This document shows positions 44,889-53,923 of a stretch of DNA of 64,000 bases, in pieces. Made by a program: the position numbers and the translations under genes. The notes under the pieces were generated by a model. The model did no database searches, was not told the DNA's origin, and saw only the letters and a list, made by a program, of their open reading frames with translations. The stretch's first letter is position 1, and every line of letters starts with the position of its first letter. This DNA comes from an uncultured Acetatifactor sp. (lineage in GTDB: Bacteria > Bacillota > Clostridia > Lachnospirales > Lachnospiraceae). Location of the stretch: the NCBI GenBank assembly GCA_947627535.1, contig CANQWM010000007.1, positions 48,523 to 112,522 on the forward strand. Reading direction: 5' to 3'.

Positions 44889-45539
44889 TTACAATGACTG
44901 CGGGAGCAGCACCTCCGTGGAAAAAGCCTCATCCTCGGAAGCTCTCGTAAGATACCCCCCGTATTTTTTTACAACGGCGTCCGCACGGGCTATTCCAAGG
45001 CCATGCCCTTCTCCCTTTGTGGAACGGAAAGTACGCTTCTTTCTCCCGCCGGCCGTATTCGTCAGCGACAGATACAGATAATTTCCTTTCATTTCCATAT
45101 AGATCCGGATCAGCCGTCTCTCAGGCGGAAGCTCCATACAGGCGTCAATGGCGTTATCCAGCAGATTGCCGATCAGGACGCACAGATCCAGCTCCGATAT
45201 GGACAGGGCGACCGGTACCTTTGCATCCGCCTTTACCTGAATCTGTTTCCCGGCCGCCACGGAAAGCTTGCTGTTCAAAATGGCGTCCGCCATCTTATTC
45301 CCCGTCCTGACCACCGTTTCCACGTTGGTCAGATCATCATCCAGCATGTCCAGATACCGCTCGATCTCTTCATATTCGCCGCAGGCCGCGTGTACCTTCA
45401 TGGTCTGGATATGGTGTCTGTAATCGTGCCGCCAGCCCCTCATTTTGCTGTACATATTCTCTACTTCTGCGTAATATTTCTGCAAAAGCTCTCTTTCAAA
45501 GGACGCGACTCTTTTTTCTATCAGCCTGTCAAACAGCAT
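44889..45539 (-). CDS. Soluble GHKL sensor kinase (AgrC-like catalytic part)
   Basis: 216 residues, only the kinase core. An N-terminal helix carries RHDYRHHIQTM, where His38 matches the phosphoacceptor of AgrC-type kinases. The HATPase domain has the N-box NLLDNAIDACME and the G-box GHGLGIARADAVVKKYGG. There is no membrane or sensor domain, unlike typical AgrC proteins (about 400-450 residues). It may be cytoplasmic or work with a separate sensor. GGAGGG precedes the ATG at 45539. It lies 31 bp after the LytTR regulator. Confidence 0.88.
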   Translation of the reverse strand: MLFDRLIEKRVASFERELLQKYYAEVENMYSKMRGWRHDYRHHIQTMKVHAACGEYEEIERYLDMLDDDLTNVETVVRTGNKMADAILNSKLSVAAGKQIQVKADAKVPVALSISELDLCVLIGNLLDNAIDACMELPPERRLIRIYMEMKGNYLYLSLTNTAGGRKKRTFRSTKGEGHGLGIARADAVVKKYGGYLTRASEDEAFSTEVLLPQSL

Positions 45540-45570
45540 TGCACCCTCCTGCACATTTCCTCAATTTCTC

Positions 45571-46272
45571 CTACAGATACCGGATCAGCGCCCCGTGTAC
45601 CGCGTTATAGGATCCCCTGCTGACAGGAAGCTGCGCCCCGTCCGCCATGGTTACAGTCGTGCGCGTGACCTTTTTCACATATTTTAACCCCACCAGATAA
45701 GAACGGTGGATCCGGAAAAAGGTGTCATCCAGCTGCAGCGCAAGCTTGGCCAGCGCCATCCGCGCCCGGTAGCTGCCCTGCAGCGTGTGGACAATGACAT
45801 AAACATTTTCCGACTCCGCATACAGAATATCGGACAGCGGCACCTTGATCCCGCCGTCGGCGGTGGCAAGCAGCACCGTCCGCTGGCGGTAAGCCAGATT
45901 CTCCGCCGCCCTGTCCAGCACCTCCGCCAGCTTTTGTTCATCCACCGGCTTGAGCAGATAATGAAGAGCGGAAACGTCAAAGCCGTCGCTGAAATACTCA
46001 TAATACCCTGTGATAAAAATGATCTGTACCGCCAGGCTGTCGCGCCTTACCCTTTTCGCCAGCTCAATCCCGTTCATCCCCGGCATCTCCACATCCAGCA
46101 GCAGAATGTCGAAGTCCTTTTCCTCCCCGTAATCAAAGAAAAAGGATTCTGCGTCCCCGTACTGCCTGATCTGTGCCAGATGGCTGCGGCCTTTTGCCCA
46201 GTCCGCGGCCAGCCTGACAAGATACGTCCTCTGGGCTGCCTCGTCGTCACATACCGCTATCTTCAGCTTCAT
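45571..46272 (-). CDS. LytTR-family response regulator
   Basis: 233 residues. The receiver domain has CDDE at 8-11 and phosphoacceptor Asp60 in ILLLDVEMPGMNG. The LytTR DNA-binding domain (~128-230) has YAESENVYVIVHT and FFRIHRSYLVGLKYVKK. It pairs with the GHKL kinase downstream. The ATG at 46272 lies inside the pepF 3' end (26-bp overlap), so it is probably translated from the pepF transcript. Confidence 0.95.
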   Translation of the reverse strand: MKLKIAVCDDEAAQRTYLVRLAADWAKGRSHLAQIRQYGDAESFFFDYGEEKDFDILLLDVEMPGMNGIELAKRVRRDSLAVQIIFITGYYEYFSDGFDVSALHYLLKPVDEQKLAEVLDRAAENLAYRQRTVLLATADGGIKVPLSDILYAESENVYVIVHTLQGSYRARMALAKLALQLDDTFFRIHRSYLVGLKYVKKVTRTTVTMADGAQLPVSRGSYNAVHGALIRYL

Positions 46273-48070
46273 GATCCACCAGCGCTTCCATCTCGTCCAG
46301 GATCTCGCCGAAGGCCTGCATGGCCCGCTCGATGGGTTCCGGCGTCTCAAGGTTCACCCCCGCGATCTTCAAAAGCTCCACCGGCGCCATGCTGCAGCCG
46401 CCGGACAGAAATTTCTTATACCGCTCTACCGCGGGGGCGCCCTCGCTCAGGATGCTTTTGGCAATGGCCACGGAAGCGGAAAAGGCGGTGGCGTACTGAT
46501 ACACATAGAAATTATAATAAAAATGAGGGACCCTGGCCCACTCAAAGGCGATCTGCTCATCGGAGACCATGTCCGGCCCGTAATATTTCCGGTTCAGTTC
46601 CAGATACATCTGATTCAGGTTTCCGGCGTTCAGGCTCTCCCCGCTCTCGCACAGGGCGTTGCTTTTCATCTCAAACTCCGCAAACTGGGTCTGGCGGAAC
46701 ACCGTTCCCTTAAAGCTGTCCAGATAATGGTTCAAAAGGTACGCCCTCTCCCTTTTCTCCGTCGTGTTCTTCAGCAGATATTCCATCAGCAGAATCTCGT
46801 TGGTGGTGGACGCCACCTCCGCCACAAAGATCTTGTAATTCGCGTAGATGTAAGGCTGGTTTTCGTTGGAATAACAGCTGTGCAGGGCATGTCCCATCTC
46901 ATGGGCCAGGGTAAACATGCTGTCCAGCGAACCGGTATAATTTAACAGGACATAAGGATGGACGCCGTAAGCGCCGGCGGAGTACGCCCCGCTTCGCTTG
47001 CCCTGATTCTCGTACACATCGATCCAGCGGTTTTCAAATCCCTCCTTCAGCTTTGCAAGATAATCCTCCCCCAGGGGCGCCAGCGCCTTCAGAACAGTCT
47101 CCTTTGCCTCCCCGTAGGGAATCTTCTTTGCCGCGTCCGGTATCATGGGCGTATAGATATCGTACATGTGCAGCTCGTCCAGCCCGAGACATCTCTTCCG
47201 CAGGCTCACATAGCGGTGGAGCTTGTCCAGGTTCCGGCCCACCGTCTCCACCAGATTATGATAGACCGCCGGGGACACATCGTTGGCCGTCACCGCCGCC
47301 TCCAGCGTATTCCGGTATTTTCTGGCCCTGGCGTAGAAGATCTGCATCTTCACCTGGCCGTTGTACAGGCTGGCCAGCGTATTGACATACTGCTGATACA
47401 CGGAGTACAGCTTCTCAAAACTCTCCCTGCGCACTCTCCTGTCGGCGCTTTCCATCAGCGTACCGTACCGCCCGTGGGTGATCCGGATGGTCTCGCCCTT
47501 TTCATCCTCCACCTCCGGAAAGAGAAAATCCGCGTTGTTGATCACGGAAAAGGTATCCGAAGCCGTATTGCTCATCTCCGTGGCCTGGGCCAGAAGCTTT
47601 TCCATCTCTGCCGAAAGGCAGTGCTCCTTCAGGCGGCAGATCTCCCTGATCTGCCCGCGGTACAGCTCAAGTCCCGGATCCTCCTGGTAAAAGCGTTCCA
47701 ACTTCCCGTCGTCGATGCCGATGATCTCCGGCTCCATGTAAGCGACGAGACTGGCGGCCTGGGCGTAAATATTCGCAGCCTTTGCGCTCATGGCCTGATG
47801 TTCGCTGTTATTCTGGTCCTGATCGAAAAGCCTCTCCGCATAGTTGTAGGCCAGATCCAGTTTTTCACCCATCCCGGCGATCTTTTCAAGCACCTTCCGC
47901 AGATTCCCGGCGCTGTCACCAAGATGCCCCTCCATGCCGGCGATCTCCTCCGCCAGCTCCATGACCTTTTTCAGGTCCTCCTCCCACTCCTTTGCGGAAG
48001 GATACATATCCTCCAGCTTCCAGGTATCCTCCCTGGGCGCTTCTTCCCTTTTTGGCAGCTCTTTTGCCAT
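46247..48070 (-). CDS. pepF: Oligoendopeptidase F
   Basis: 607 residues, M3 family zinc metallopeptidase. The HEXXH motif is in LAHEMGHALHSCYS (about residue 390), and the third ligand lies in the downstream EVASTTNE segment. It cleaves short peptides in the cytoplasm. The ATG at 48070 has AAGGAG 11 nt upstream, and the protein then has family-typical length; an open frame further upstream has no site. It is divergent from uxuA. Confidence 0.96.
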   Translation of the reverse strand: MAKELPKREEAPREDTWKLEDMYPSAKEWEEDLKKVMELAEEIAGMEGHLGDSAGNLRKVLEKIAGMGEKLDLAYNYAERLFDQDQNNSEHQAMSAKAANIYAQAASLVAYMEPEIIGIDDGKLERFYQEDPGLELYRGQIREICRLKEHCLSAEMEKLLAQATEMSNTASDTFSVINNADFLFPEVEDEKGETIRITHGRYGTLMESADRRVRRESFEKLYSVYQQYVNTLASLYNGQVKMQIFYARARKYRNTLEAAVTANDVSPAVYHNLVETVGRNLDKLHRYVSLRKRCLGLDELHMYDIYTPMIPDAAKKIPYGEAKETVLKALAPLGEDYLAKLKEGFENRWIDVYENQGKRSGAYSAGAYGVHPYVLLNYTGSLDSMFTLAHEMGHALHSCYSNENQPYIYANYKIFVAEVASTTNEILLMEYLLKNTTEKRERAYLLNHYLDSFKGTVFRQTQFAEFEMKSNALCESGESLNAGNLNQMYLELNRKYYGPDMVSDEQIAFEWARVPHFYYNFYVYQYATAFSASVAIAKSILSEGAPAVERYKKFLSGGCSMAPVELLKIAGVNLETPEPIERAMQAFGEILDEMEALVDHEAEDSGM

Positions 48071-48145
48071 GTTTATTCGCTCCTTTCTCTTACCGTCTTT
48101 CCAAAATCTCATCCGGCCCCTTTTCGTACCGGGCATTCTATGGTT

Positions 48146-48174
48146 ATCATACACGATTTTCTCAAAAACCGCAA
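48146..48174 (-). promoter_or_regulatory. Promoter of pepF
   Basis: On the minus strand -35 TTGCGG (48169-48174), a 17-bp spacer and -10 TATGAT (48146-48151), about 76 nt before the pepF ATG. Confidence 0.6.
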
Positions 48175-48192
48175 CAAAAAACCTGCCGGGTC

Positions 48193-48221
48193 TTGTTTTG
48201 TATTTCGATCCCTTATATAAT
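48193..48221 (+). promoter_or_regulatory. Promoter of uxuA
   Basis: -35 TTGTTT (48193-48198), a 17-bp spacer and perfect -10 TATAAT (48216-48221). It lies 64 nt before the ATG and only 19 bp from the divergent pepF promoter. Confidence 0.78.
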
Positions 48222-48284
48222 AGAGGTGACGAGCCTGTATACGCTGAAGGACAGCGTAAGGCGGCAGAAACGGAGGTAACCCCT

Positions 48285-49358
48285 ATGCAGATGACTCTGC
48301 GCTGGTACGGCAGCAAATATGATACCGTAACATTAAAACAGATCCGCCAGATTCCCGGCGTCACCGGCGTGATCTCCACTCTCTACGGCACCGCTCCCGG
48401 CGAGGTCTGGAAGACGGAAGAAATTCTTGCCCTGAAAAAAGAGATCGAGGACGCGGGCCTTAAACTGGCCGGCATTGAAAGCGTCAATATCCACGACGCC
48501 ATCAAGGTCGGGACACCCGACAGGGACCTTTACATCGACAACTATATCACCACGCTGGAGCGTCTCGGTCAGGCCGGGATCCACATGGTATGCTACAACT
48601 TCATGCCCGTGTTCGACTGGACCAGGACCGAGCTTGCCAGAGTGCGCCCCGACGGCTCCACCGTGCTGGCCTACACCCAGGAGGCCGTGGACGCCTTAAA
48701 TCCGGAGGATATGTTCGCCTCCATCAGCGGCGACGCCAACGGCGCCATCCTGCCGGGCTGGGAACCCGAGCGCATGGCCCACATCAAGGAGCTCTTTGAG
48801 CTGTATCGGGATGTGGACGACGAAAAGCTTTTCGCCAACCTGAAATATTTTCTGGAGCGCATTATGCCCGTCTGTGACAAATATGACATCAATATGGCGA
48901 TCCATCCCGACGATCCCGCCTGGAGCGTGTTCGGTCTTCCCCGGATCATCATCAACAAGCAGAATATCCTGCGGATGATGAAGATGGTGGACAATCCGCA
49001 CAACGGCGTCACCTTCTGCTCCGGCTCCTACGGCACAAATCTGGAAAACGATCTTCCCGACATGATCCGCTCCCTGAAGGGCCGCATCCACTTTGCCCAT
49101 GTGCGCAACCTGAAATTCAACTCTCCCACGGACTTTGAGGAATCCGCGCATCTGTCCAGCGACGGCACCTTCGATATGTACGAGATCATGCTTGCGCTGT
49201 ACGATATCGGCTTCACAGGCCCCATCCGTCCCGACCACGGGCGCATGATCTGGGACGAGGTGGCAATGCCCGGCTACGGCCTTTACGACAGGGCTCTGGG
49301 CGCCACCTACTTAAACGGGCTCTGGGAAGCTATCGAAAAGCAGCACAAAAAAGGCTAA
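48285..49358 (+). CDS. uxuA: Mannonate dehydratase
   Basis: 357 residues, a TIM-barrel enzyme of the UxuA family. MTLRWYGSKYDTVTLKQIRQIPG is the usual N-terminus. Metal-site residues lie in MAIHPDDPAWSVFGLPRI, FCSGSYG, HFAHVRN and RPDHGR. It converts D-mannonate to 2-keto-3-deoxygluconate in glucuronate use. GGAGG is 8 nt before the ATG. The reductase gene follows at 86 bp, so the two form an operon. Confidence 0.96.
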   Translation: MQMTLRWYGSKYDTVTLKQIRQIPGVTGVISTLYGTAPGEVWKTEEILALKKEIEDAGLKLAGIESVNIHDAIKVGTPDRDLYIDNYITTLERLGQAGIHMVCYNFMPVFDWTRTELARVRPDGSTVLAYTQEAVDALNPEDMFASISGDANGAILPGWEPERMAHIKELFELYRDVDDEKLFANLKYFLERIMPVCDKYDINMAIHPDDPAWSVFGLPRIIINKQNILRMMKMVDNPHNGVTFCSGSYGTNLENDLPDMIRSLKGRIHFAHVRNLKFNSPTDFEESAHLSSDGTFDMYEIMLALYDIGFTGPIRPDHGRMIWDEVAMPGYGLYDRALGATYLNGLWEAIEKQHKKG

Positions 49359-49443
49359 AGTGCCGATAAACCGTCAGATCCGCGTCCGCGCCGCATCCGC
49401 AGGATCTGTCCGGAAAATAAGCGGCGCAGAAACGAGGAAGATT

Positions 49444-51060
49444 ATGAAACTGACAAGAGCCGGTCTGGAAGCCGGCCGGACCGCCTTTGAGGCGGCCGGT
49501 TACCAGCTTCCCACCTTCGACTATGAAAAGGTGCGCGCCAATACTCTGGCGCGGCCCGTATGGATCCATTTCGGCGCAGGCAACATTTTCAAAGCGTTTC
49601 AGGCCAACGTCCTGCAGCGTCTTTTGAACCGCGGGGTCATGGACACAGGCCTGATCGCCGCGGAAGGGTACGATTACGAGATCATCGAAAAGAGCAGCCG
49701 CCCCCACGACAATCTGACGGTCCTGGCCACGCTCAAGGCCGATAACACCGTGGAAAAGACCGTTGTGGGAAGCATTATGGAGTCCCTTATATTGGACAGT
49801 TCTAACAAGGCGGAATATACACGGCTGAAGGAAATCTTTGCCTGCCCTTCCCTCCAGATGGCAAGCTTTACCATCACGGAAAAGGGCTATGCGGTGACAG
49901 ACGCCAGGGGCGCGACGCTGCCCGCCGTGGCGGCGGATTTTGCAAAGGGGCCGGAAGCGCCCAACAGCTATCTGGGGAAGCTGGTTTCCCTGCTGTATCA
50001 CAGATTCCTGCAGGGAAAACTTCCCATCGCCATGGTCAGCATGGATAACTGTTCCCACAACGGCGACAAGCTGAAGGCCGCCGTCCTTGCCTTTGCGGAA
50101 GCGTGGTGCGGCCGCGGGCTGGCTGACGCAGCCTTCCTTAACTATGTGAAGGATCCGGAAAAGGTTTCCTTCCCCTGGAGCATGATCGATAAGATCACGC
50201 CCCGGCCCGACGCCAGAGTGGAGGCTATGCTGGCCGCGGACGGCATGGAAGAGCTGGAGCCGGTGATCACCTCCAAACATACATACATTGCGCCCTTTGT
50301 AAACGCCGAAGAGTGCGAATATCTCGTGATCGAGGACGCTTTCCCCAACGGAAGGCCCCCTCTGGAACAGGGCGGGATCATCTTTACAGACCGGGAAACC
50401 GTGGACAAGGTGGAAAAGATGAAGGTCTGCACCTGCCTGAATCCCCTGCACACCGCGCTGGCCGTCTTTGGCTGCCTTCTCGGTTATGAACTGATCTCCG
50501 CGGAGATGAAGGATCCCCAGCTTAAGAAGCTGGTGGAGCTCATTGGGTACAAAGAAGGGCTTCCCGTTGTAGTGGATCCCGGCATTCTGAATCCGAAGGA
50601 ATTTATCGATCAGGTGGTGAATGTCCGCATCCCCAATCCTTTTATGCCCGATACGCCCCAGAGAATCGCGACCGACACCTCCCAGAAGCTTGCGATCCGG
50701 TTCGGCGAGACCATCAAGGCTTACGAAAAAGATCCCGGGCTGAACGTGGAGGATCTCAAGATGATCCCGCTGGTATTCGCGGGATGGCTCAGGTATCTGA
50801 TGGCGGTGGACGACGAGGGAAAGACCTTCACGCCAAGCCCCGATCCCCTGCTGGAGGAAGCGCGCGCCTACGTCGCAGGGTATACGCTCGACAGTTCCGA
50901 AAAGGATCTGTCCCGCCTCGACCCGCTTCTGAAAAATGAAAAAGTGTTCGGCGTGGATCTGACCGCAGTGGGACTGGACAGCCTGGTAAAAAGCTACTTT
51001 GGGGAGCTGTCCGCAGGCGCAGGCGCCGTCAGGGCAACGCTGGAAAAATATGTAAAGTAA
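49444..51060 (+). CDS. uxuB: Mannitol dehydrogenase family protein, probable fructuronate reductase
   Basis: 538 residues. The NAD-binding Rossmann loop is in WIHFGAGNIFKAFQ, and the catalytic-domain signature is MVSMDNCSHNGDKL (about residue 200), close to the Lys-x4-N-x2-H pattern of polyol dehydrogenases. With uxuA upstream the likely reaction is fructuronate to mannonate. The ATG at 49444 follows GAGGA by 6 nt. A terminator follows. Confidence 0.88.
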   Translation: MKLTRAGLEAGRTAFEAAGYQLPTFDYEKVRANTLARPVWIHFGAGNIFKAFQANVLQRLLNRGVMDTGLIAAEGYDYEIIEKSSRPHDNLTVLATLKADNTVEKTVVGSIMESLILDSSNKAEYTRLKEIFACPSLQMASFTITEKGYAVTDARGATLPAVAADFAKGPEAPNSYLGKLVSLLYHRFLQGKLPIAMVSMDNCSHNGDKLKAAVLAFAEAWCGRGLADAAFLNYVKDPEKVSFPWSMIDKITPRPDARVEAMLAADGMEELEPVITSKHTYIAPFVNAEECEYLVIEDAFPNGRPPLEQGGIIFTDRETVDKVEKMKVCTCLNPLHTALAVFGCLLGYELISAEMKDPQLKKLVELIGYKEGLPVVVDPGILNPKEFIDQVVNVRIPNPFMPDTPQRIATDTSQKLAIRFGETIKAYEKDPGLNVEDLKMIPLVFAGWLRYLMAVDDEGKTFTPSPDPLLEEARAYVAGYTLDSSEKDLSRLDPLLKNEKVFGVDLTAVGLDSLVKSYFGELSAGAGAVRATLEKYVK

Positions 51061-51152
51061 AGGAAAAGGCCAAAAGACCATAGACATGCCGGAAACGACA
51101 GACGATCCCAGGACGGCAGACACGCCGGGAATATTAAACCATTAAAAAAGTC

Positions 51153-51205
51153 AAAAAGCCGGGCCGCGAAAGTGTCAGCGCACATCGCGGTCCGGCTTTC
51201 TTCCT
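51153..51205. terminator. Bidirectional terminator between uxuB and the small gene
   Basis: The stem 51155-51168 (AAAGCCGGGCCGCG) pairs with 51186-51199 (one G-U) around a 17-nt loop. A/T runs flank both sides, so it can serve both convergent genes. Confidence 0.85.
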
Positions 51206-51217
51206 GTAATTTTTTAA

Positions 51218-51439
51218 TCAGAGCAGTTTCTTGATAGAGTCCACAACGCCGGACGCCTTCTCGTCAAGATTGATCTTCGCCTTCACACCGTCTACGATCT
51301 TCTTCAGCTCCTCGTCGGGCATGGCCTTCCCAAGAGCCTGTTCCACGGTCTTGATAGGATCCTGCATGAATTTCTCCCTCAGGTCCTTGTTCTTTGTGAT
51401 CTTCTCTACCTCCGCGGCAAGCTGTTGTTCAATATTCAT
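51218..51439 (-). CDS. Small NHLP/Nif11-leader-like protein
   Basis: 73 residues, helical and charged. NKDLREKFMQDPIKTVEQALG followed by MPDEELKKIVDGVKAKI resembles the leader part of Nif11/nitrile-hydratase-type RiPP precursors (FREKL-DP-ALxxxLG pattern). There is no Gly-Gly site and no cysteine-rich core, so it is not a normal precursor. It could be a small free-standing protein of unrelated use. AAGGAG lies 10 nt before the ATG. Its neighbours are htpG upstream and, across a terminator, uxuB. Confidence 0.75.
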   Translation of the reverse strand: MNIEQQLAAEVEKITKNKDLREKFMQDPIKTVEQALGKAMPDEELKKIVDGVKAKINLDEKASGVVDSIKKLL

Positions 51440-51554
51440 CTTGCGCCACTCCTTTCCCTGTTTTTCTGTCTTCTGTTTTCGGTTTCTGTGTCTCGTCCGC
51501 CGGTTTCCGGTTTCTGTTTTTGCGTTCCCCGGTTTCCTCTGTATTTTACCGGTT

Positions 51555-53738
51555 TCAGGCGTTATTTGTCAACAGCAGCATGATCTCGTTGCTTCTGGCA
51601 ATGAACTTCGTCATCGCCTCCGGCGACAGGGGCGCATGCTGTACCTTTGCAAGATCGTAGAGCTGTTCGCAGATCATCTCCACGTTTTTGCCGTCCTGAT
51701 GCTCCACCACATACTGCACAAGGGGATGGCCGGCGTTCAGAATCAGAGTCTCTCCCTCGCCGCCGTAACCGCCCATATCCATACCGGGCATGGAATACAT
51801 CTTCATCATATCCTGCATGCGTCTGGTCTCTTCGGACAGGGTGAGGACGGAGGAAATCTTCTTGTTTTTCAGCTTTTCCACCTTGATGGTAACCTTATCG
51901 TTTTTCAGCGCTTTTTTCATGATCTTTGTGATCGCTTCCGCCTGTTCCTCGAACTCCTTCTCCGCCTTCTTGGACGTCTTTGACTTCAAGGCTTCCGTCA
52001 CATCGGCGTCGATCCGCTGGAACCGGATGCCCTCGTTCTTGGATTCCAGCTGGGAGATAAAGGGCTGGTCAATGTTATGGGTCAAAATCACGGCGTCCAT
52101 CTTCGCAGCCTTAAACATATTGATATACTGGCTCTGCTGCCGTTCGTCGGTGACATAATAAATGATCTTTTCCTTCTTTTCGTCGGCGTTCTCTGTCTCC
52201 GAGGCTTCGGTCTCTTCCGCCCCGGCGTCCTCCGCCGCAGCGTCTCCGGATTCCGGCGCCGTATCCTTCCCATCGGAGACGATCTCGGCTTCCACCTTGT
52301 TCCCCGACTCGTCTACCGCTTCCCCGGCGGCCTTCCCGTCCGCGTCCTCTCCGTTCTCTTCATCCTGCGGCTTGATCTCCAGACACTCGGGCAGGGTCAG
52401 ATACTTACCGTCCAGATTTTTAAACAAGATATAATCGTTCATCCGCTCGCAGAATTTGTCGTCCTTCAGGCAGCCGAATTTGATGAACGGGCTGATGTCA
52501 TCCCAGTATTTATCATACTCTTCCTTGTCGGTCTTGCACATACCGGAAAGCTTGTCCGCCACCTTCTTGGTGATATGCTCTGAAATCTTCTTCACAAAAC
52601 CGTCGTTCTGCAGCGCGCTTCTGGACACGTTCAGGGGCAGGTCCGGGCAGTCGATAACGCCCTTTAAGAGCATCAGGAACTCCGGGATAACCTCCTTGAT
52701 ATTGTCGGCGATAAACACCTGATTGTTATACAGCTTGATGGTTCCTTCGATGGACTCGTACTCCATGTTGATCTTGGGGAAGTACAGGATTCCCTTCAGA
52801 TTAAAGGGATAATCCATGTTCAGGTGGATCCAGAACAGCGGCTCCTTGTAATCCTGGAACACCTTTCTGTAAAATTCAAGATATTCTTCCCGTGTGCAGT
52901 TGTTCGGATGTTTCGTCCAGAGGGGTTCCGTCTCATTAAGAAGCTCCGGCCGCTTCCGGATCTTAAGCTTCACAGGTTCGGCCTTTTCGGTCTCCGATTG
53001 ATCCGAGGACGCCTCGCCCTCCTTCTTTTCCTCGGGCTTGATCTCTTCGATCACAACATCATCGTCCCGCTTTTCATCCTCCCGGATGGTCTGGGTCTCC
53101 TGCGTATTCTTCTTTGACAGATAAATCTCCGTCGGCATAAAGGAGCAATATTTTTTGATGACCTCTCTGGCCTTGTACTCGTTGCAGAACTCCAGACAAT
53201 CTTCATTCAGGAACAGCGTGATGGTGGTTCCCACTTCCGTCCTGTCACCCTCTTCCATGGAGAACTCTGTGCCGCCGTCACATTCCCAGTGGACGGGTTT
53301 TGCGTCCGCTTTATAGGACAACGTATCAATATGCACTTCATCCGCCACCATGAATGCAGAATAAAAGCCCAGTCCGAAATGACCGATGATCTGATCCGCA
53401 TTGCTCTTGTCCTTGTACTTCTCGATGAAATCCGCGGCGCCGGAGAACGCGATCTGGTTAATGTACTCCTCCACCTCGTCGGCCGTCATGCCGAGCCCGT
53501 TATCGGTAAAAGTTATAGTCTTGTCCTCGGGGCTCACCTCAACGCTTACCCTCGCCTTAAACCCTTCCGGAAGAGAATACTCCCCCATCATGTCCAGCTT
53601 CTTTAATTTCGTCACCGCGTCGCATCCGTTGGAGATCAGCTCCCTGTAAAAAATGTCGTGGTCGGAATAGAGCCATTTCTTGATAATCGGGAAAATATTT
53701 TCACTGTTAATGGATAAATTTCCTGTTCTTGCTGCCAT
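51555..53738 (-). CDS. htpG: Chaperone HtpG (Hsp90) with extra acidic insertion
   Basis: 727 residues against about 625 in E. coli. The N-terminal ATP site has YRELISNGCDA, DNGLGM and GHFGLGFYSAFMV. A charged linker spans ~216-257. A second acidic, Ala-rich insertion spans ~457-523 within the middle/C-terminal boundary, where usual HtpG has little. The dimerisation domain ends the protein. It refolds stress-damaged proteins. The ATG at 53738 has a GGAGAGATAAG leader. A perfect CIRCE lies upstream, implying HrcA control. Confidence 0.96.
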   Translation of the reverse strand: MAARTGNLSINSENIFPIIKKWLYSDHDIFYRELISNGCDAVTKLKKLDMMGEYSLPEGFKARVSVEVSPEDKTITFTDNGLGMTADEVEEYINQIAFSGAADFIEKYKDKSNADQIIGHFGLGFYSAFMVADEVHIDTLSYKADAKPVHWECDGGTEFSMEEGDRTEVGTTITLFLNEDCLEFCNEYKAREVIKKYCSFMPTEIYLSKKNTQETQTIREDEKRDDDVVIEEIKPEEKKEGEASSDQSETEKAEPVKLKIRKRPELLNETEPLWTKHPNNCTREEYLEFYRKVFQDYKEPLFWIHLNMDYPFNLKGILYFPKINMEYESIEGTIKLYNNQVFIADNIKEVIPEFLMLLKGVIDCPDLPLNVSRSALQNDGFVKKISEHITKKVADKLSGMCKTDKEEYDKYWDDISPFIKFGCLKDDKFCERMNDYILFKNLDGKYLTLPECLEIKPQDEENGEDADGKAAGEAVDESGNKVEAEIVSDGKDTAPESGDAAAEDAGAEETEASETENADEKKEKIIYYVTDERQQSQYINMFKAAKMDAVILTHNIDQPFISQLESKNEGIRFQRIDADVTEALKSKTSKKAEKEFEEQAEAITKIMKKALKNDKVTIKVEKLKNKKISSVLTLSEETRRMQDMMKMYSMPGMDMGGYGGEGETLILNAGHPLVQYVVEHQDGKNVEMICEQLYDLAKVQHAPLSPEAMTKFIARSNEIMLLLTNNA

Positions 53739-53801
53739 TTTCTTATCTCTCCTTTTCGTGTCTGATCCGGGCCAGCACCCTGCATGTCCCGGCTGATATC
53801 T

Positions 53802-53830
53802 AGTTTATTCCCGTCAAATGCAAAAGTCAA
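53802..53830 (-). promoter_or_regulatory. Promoter of htpG
   Basis: On the minus strand -35 TTGACT (53825-53830), a 17-bp spacer and -10 TAAACT (53802-53807). The CIRCE element lies 7 bp upstream of the -35. Confidence 0.7.
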
Positions 53831-53837
53831 TATAAAA

Positions 53838-53864
53838 TTAGCACTCGCCAGAAACGAGTGCTAA
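53838..53864. promoter_or_regulatory. CIRCE operator (HrcA binding site)
   Basis: TTAGCACTC, 9-nt spacer, GAGTGCTAA: an exact match to the CIRCE consensus. It places htpG in the HrcA regulon. Confidence 0.95.
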
Positions 53865-53923
53865 TAGTTCTTCACAATTCCAGTATTTACAGTGCTTTGC
53901 GGCTTTCTAAAATTTTTGTAAAC

